Source of the DNA: Methylobacterium nodulans ORS 2060
Lineage (GTDB): Bacteria > Pseudomonadota > Alphaproteobacteria > Rhizobiales > Beijerinckiaceae
DNA: 64,000 nt
Direction of reading: 5' to 3'
Assembly (NCBI RefSeq): GCF_000022085.1
Contig: NC_011894.1
Coordinates: 3,127,501 to 3,191,500, forward strand
Under the pieces are notes generated by a model, which was not told the DNA's origin, did no database searches, and worked only from the letters and a program-made list of their open reading frames with translations. Positions 61,497 through 64,000 of this stretch are shown one piece after another (the first letter of the stretch is position 1; each line of letters opens with the position of its first letter). The translations under genes and the position numbers were made by a program.

Positions 61497-62288
61497 ATGC
61501 CGCGGTTCAGTGCAAATCTTTCAATGCTGTTTCCGGAAGTGCCCTTCCTCGACCGGTTTGCGGCAGCAAAAAACGCCGGCTTCGAGGGAGTAGAGTACAT
61601 GTTCCCCTATGCCTATCCGAAACGGGATCTGGCCGATCGGCTCAAGGCCCTGGGCCTCCAGCAGATCCTGTTCAATCTTCCGGCGGGGGATTGGGACAAG
61701 GGCGAGCGTGGGATCGCCTGTCATCCGGCCCGTGTCGGCGAGTTTCGCACCGGCGTCGGCGAGGCGATCGAATACGCCAAGGCCCTCGGCTGTCCGCAGG
61801 TGAATTGCCTGGTCGGCTTGGCTGCATCCGATGTCGATGCGCAGGTTCAACGCGAGACACTGGTCAGCAACTTGCGGTTTGCTGCCGAGACGCTCAAGAG
61901 CGAGGGGATTATTCTCCTTATCGAACCGGTCAACACGTATGACATTCCGGGATTCTATCTGAATCTGTCGGATCAGGCGATCAGGATCATCGGTGACGTT
62001 GGGTCGGAAAACCTGAAACTGCAGTACGACATCTATCATATGCAGCGGATGGAGGGAGAGCTCGCCAACACCCTGGCCAAGCTGCTGCCGCACATCGCCC
62101 ATGTTCAGGTTGCCGACAACCCCGGTCGCCATGAGCCCGGCACCGGAGAGATCAACTACCCGTTCCTTTTCGAGCATCTCGATCGGCTCGGATACGCCGG
62201 TTGGGTCGGGTGTGAATACAAGCCGCGCGGAGAGACGCAGGCCGGACTGGCCTGGCTGTCGAGGAGCGCGCGTCCAGTCGAAGCATAG
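61497..62288 (+). CDS. hyi: Hydroxypyruvate isomerase
   Basis: 263-residue TIM-barrel enzyme interconverting hydroxypyruvate and tartronate semialdehyde. MPRFSANLSMLFPEVPFLDRFAAA is the family N-terminus; LLIEPVNTYDIPGF, LQYDIYHMQRMEGEL and HVQVADNPGRHEPGTGEINY carry the metal-binding Glu, Asp, His and Glu. It begins 12 bp after gcl with a GGGAGAAG site. Standard partner of Gcl in the glycerate pathway. Confidence 0.95.
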   Translation: MPRFSANLSMLFPEVPFLDRFAAAKNAGFEGVEYMFPYAYPKRDLADRLKALGLQQILFNLPAGDWDKGERGIACHPARVGEFRTGVGEAIEYAKALGCPQVNCLVGLAASDVDAQVQRETLVSNLRFAAETLKSEGIILLIEPVNTYDIPGFYLNLSDQAIRIIGDVGSENLKLQYDIYHMQRMEGELANTLAKLLPHIAHVQVADNPGRHEPGTGEINYPFLFEHLDRLGYAGWVGCEYKPRGETQAGLAWLSRSARPVEA

Positions 62289-62300
62289 GAGCAAGGCGTC

Positions 62301-63194
62301 ATGAAGGTGGGCTTCATCGGACTTGGAATCATGGGATCACCCATGGCGGGTCATCTGATCAAGGGCGGCCATGACGTATTTCTCCACAGTGGCCGCTCGG
62401 TTCCGGAGGCCCTTGTCGTGGCCGGCGGCACAGCCTGCACGTCCGGCCGCGAAGTCGCGCAGAACGCCGAGATCGTGATCATCATGGTGCCCGACACGCC
62501 CCATGTGGAGGACGTCCTGTTCAGTGCCGAAGGCGTCGCGGCCGGCTTGTCGGCGGGAAAAGTCGTGGTCGACATGAGCTCGATCTCGCCTCTCGCCACC
62601 AAGGAGTTTGCCAAGCGCATCAACGCACTGGGTTGCGAGTATCTTGATGCGCCGGTCTCGGGCGGCGAGGTCGGCGCAAAAGCGGCGACCTTGTCCATCA
62701 TGGTCGGCGGGCGGCAGCAGACCTTCGACAAGGTCAAGCCGTTGTTCGAGCTGATGGGCAAGAACATCACCCTCGTCGGCGCAAACGGAGACGGCCAGAC
62801 GACCAAGGTTGCCAATCAGATCATCGTCGCGCTCAATATCGAGGCCGTGGCCGAGGCGTTGCTCTTCGCCGCCAAGGCAGGTGCCGATCCTGCAAAAGTG
62901 CGCGAGGCATTGATGGGCGGTTTCGCGTCCTCGCGGATCTTGGAGGTGCATGGCGAGCGCATGATCAAGCGCAGATTCGACCCGGGATTTCGGATCGAAC
63001 TGCATCAGAAGGATCTCAATCTCGCCTTGTCCAGTGCGCGCCAGCTTGGGCTGTCGCTTCCGCACACCGCATCCGCGCAGGAATTGTTCAACTGCTGTGC
63101 CGCGCATGGAGGGGCCGCATGGGATCACTCCGCGATGGTGCGAGCGTTGGAGAGGCTCTCGAACTTCGAGATCGAGCAGCAGCGCGCAAGCTGA
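62301..63194 (+). CDS. glxR: 2-hydroxy-3-oxopropionate (tartronate semialdehyde) reductase
   Basis: 297 residues of the beta-hydroxyacid dehydrogenase family; reduces tartronate semialdehyde to D-glycerate with NAD(P)H. Rossmann motif MKVGFIGLGIMGSPMAGHL, DAPVSGGEVGAKAATLSIMVGG substrate loop and catalytic Lys in GDGQTTKVANQI. It starts 12 bp after hyi. An 11-base inverted repeat follows at 63312 and then a pyruvate kinase gene. Confidence 0.95.
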   Translation: MKVGFIGLGIMGSPMAGHLIKGGHDVFLHSGRSVPEALVVAGGTACTSGREVAQNAEIVIIMVPDTPHVEDVLFSAEGVAAGLSAGKVVVDMSSISPLATKEFAKRINALGCEYLDAPVSGGEVGAKAATLSIMVGGRQQTFDKVKPLFELMGKNITLVGANGDGQTTKVANQIIVALNIEAVAEALLFAAKAGADPAKVREALMGGFASSRILEVHGERMIKRRFDPGFRIELHQKDLNLALSSARQLGLSLPHTASAQELFNCCAAHGGAAWDHSAMVRALERLSNFEIEQQRAS

Positions 63195-63311
63195 CGCTCC
63201 GTCACCGGGCCGTCCGCTTCCGATCCCGCCTCGTAGCTGGCCGATAGCGGCGATTGTACCAGCGCTGGTGAGACGCGAGCACGCCAGGATGCCTTGCGCT
63301 GGTGATGTGAT

Positions 63312-63341
63312 ACCAACAGTCATTTTCATGTGACTGTTGGT
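63312..63341 (+). terminator. Hairpin between glxR and pyk
   Basis: ACCAACAGTCA (63312-63322) and TGACTGTTGGT (63331-63341) around an eight-base loop. The T-rich tail is weak (TTCTGTTCTC), so it may be a leaky terminator or an mRNA-stabilising hairpin within the operon. Confidence 0.5.
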
Positions 63342-63396
63342 TCTGTTCTCAAACTGACTGCACCAGCGGGGCGGCCAAGCAGGCCGGTCGAATGAC

Positions 63397-64000
63397 ATGC
63401 GACAGCGCAAGGCGAAGATCGTAGCGACGCTCGGGCCGGCGAGTTCGACTCCGGAGCTCATCCGCTCCCTGTTCGAGGCCGGCGTCGACGTGTTTCGTCT
63501 CAATTTCAGCCATGGAAGCCACGACGATCACAGACGGCGCTTCGAGATTATCCGCGAGGTGGAGCGGGATACGGGGCGTCCGATCGCCGTGCTGTTGGAT
63601 CTGCAGGGACCGAAGCTGAGGATCGGAAGGTTCACCTCGGGCTCCGTCGTGCTAGTGGCCGGTGCTGTCTTTCGCTTCGATCTCAAGAACCAACCGGGCG
63701 ATTCCACACGCGTATACCTTCCGCACCCCGAGATTTTTTCGGCACTCTCGCCCGGAGTGCAGTTGCTGCTTGATGACGGAAAGATCCGGCTGCGGGTGGA
63801 TGAGTGTGGACCCGACCACGCGCTCACCCGCGTTGTGACGGGAGGCGTTCTGTCCGAGCGCAAAGGCGTGAGCGTGGTCGGCGCCGTCCTGCCGCTGACG
63901 GCATTGACTTCGAAGGATCGCGCGGATCTCGCGTTCGGGCTCGAACTGGGAGTGGATTGGGTCGCATTGTCATTCGTGCAGCGTCCGGAAGACCTCCACG
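63397..64000 (+). CDS. pyk: Pyruvate kinase (C-terminus beyond window)
   Basis: First ~201 residues from ATG 63397 (MRQRKAKIVATLGPAS). Family blocks: VFRLNFSHGSHDDH, LLDLQGPKLRIG, LLLDDGKIRLRV of the B domain, and LTSKDRADLAFGLELGVDWVALSFVQ. The gene runs off the right edge. Position after gcl-hyi-glxR matches the TtuE-type pyruvate kinase of tartrate/glycerate operons in rhizobia and agrobacteria, which suggests it finishes glycerate conversion to pyruvate. A glycerate kinase is expected just outside the window. Confidence 0.93.
   Translation, partial: MRQRKAKIVATLGPASSTPELIRSLFEAGVDVFRLNFSHGSHDDHRRRFEIIREVERDTGRPIAVLLDLQGPKLRIGRFTSGSVVLVAGAVFRFDLKNQPGDSTRVYLPHPEIFSALSPGVQLLLDDGKIRLRVDECGPDHALTRVVTGGVLSERKGVSVVGAVLPLTALTSKDRADLAFGLELGVDWVALSFVQRPEDLH

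Overview
The window looks like an accessory region of a very GC-rich Alphaproteobacterium, most likely a Methylobacterium-type Hyphomicrobiales member. The reasons are the Rhizobiales-style type VI secretion gene set, the palindromic repeats near 25.1 kb and 38.2 kb, the remnant of a GAF/HWE-type histidine kinase, and the style of the IS6 and IS1182 remnants. The organism is an inference; no rRNA, tRNA or CRISPR array was seen.

Region 1 (1-25.1 kb) is a near-complete type VI secretion system (T6SS) of very high GC. The leftward arm is tssA, then tssB-tssC-tssE-tssF-tssG-clpV, with clpV cut by the window edge. The rightward arm is vgrG, an unknown protein, tagH (FHA), tssK, tssL (with an OmpA-like domain), tssM, tagF, pppA, a membrane-anchored lytic transglycosylase with a frameshift, ppkA (kinase plus FGE-sulfatase domain), a DUF4399 secreted protein and a globin. 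The PpkA/PppA/FHA/TagF post-translational control circuit is all present. hcp, tssJ and a PAAR gene are not in the window.

Region 2 (25.1-31.1 kb) is a degenerate, AT-richer island: palindromic repeats, gene fragments, a CHAT/caspase-like orphan, an IS1182-type element (27513-29060) with matching ends and a 5-bp target duplication, and a secreted metacaspase-like protein.

Region 3 (31.1-41.1 kb) holds a LysR regulator divergent from dctA-leuC-leuD-alpha/beta hydrolase, a RES/Xre toxin-antitoxin pair, a Gly/Ser-rich secreted protein, metB, and IS fragments.

Region 4 (41.2-55.0 kb) is a catabolic locus. A ten-gene leftward run contains a TRAP transporter (dctP, fused dctQM), a thiolase, an acyl-CoA ligase, two short-chain dehydrogenases, a gamma-carbonic-anhydrase-like protein, a pair of overlapping PPC/DUF296 genes and a D-lactate dehydrogenase. 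A divergent IclR regulator is flanked by two copies of one operator-like repeat. Next to it are a fused two-domain version of the PPC pair and a divergent Lrp/AsnC regulator with a 16-bp palindrome.

Region 5 (55.0-64.0 kb) begins with IS debris. It continues with lysR, a second dctA, an IclR gene truncated to its DNA-binding half, and the glyoxylate-to-glycerate genes gcl-hyi-glxR followed by a pyruvate kinase cut by the window end. Three copies of a shared 17-bp near-palindrome lie upstream of lysR, dctA and gcl, which suggests one regulon.
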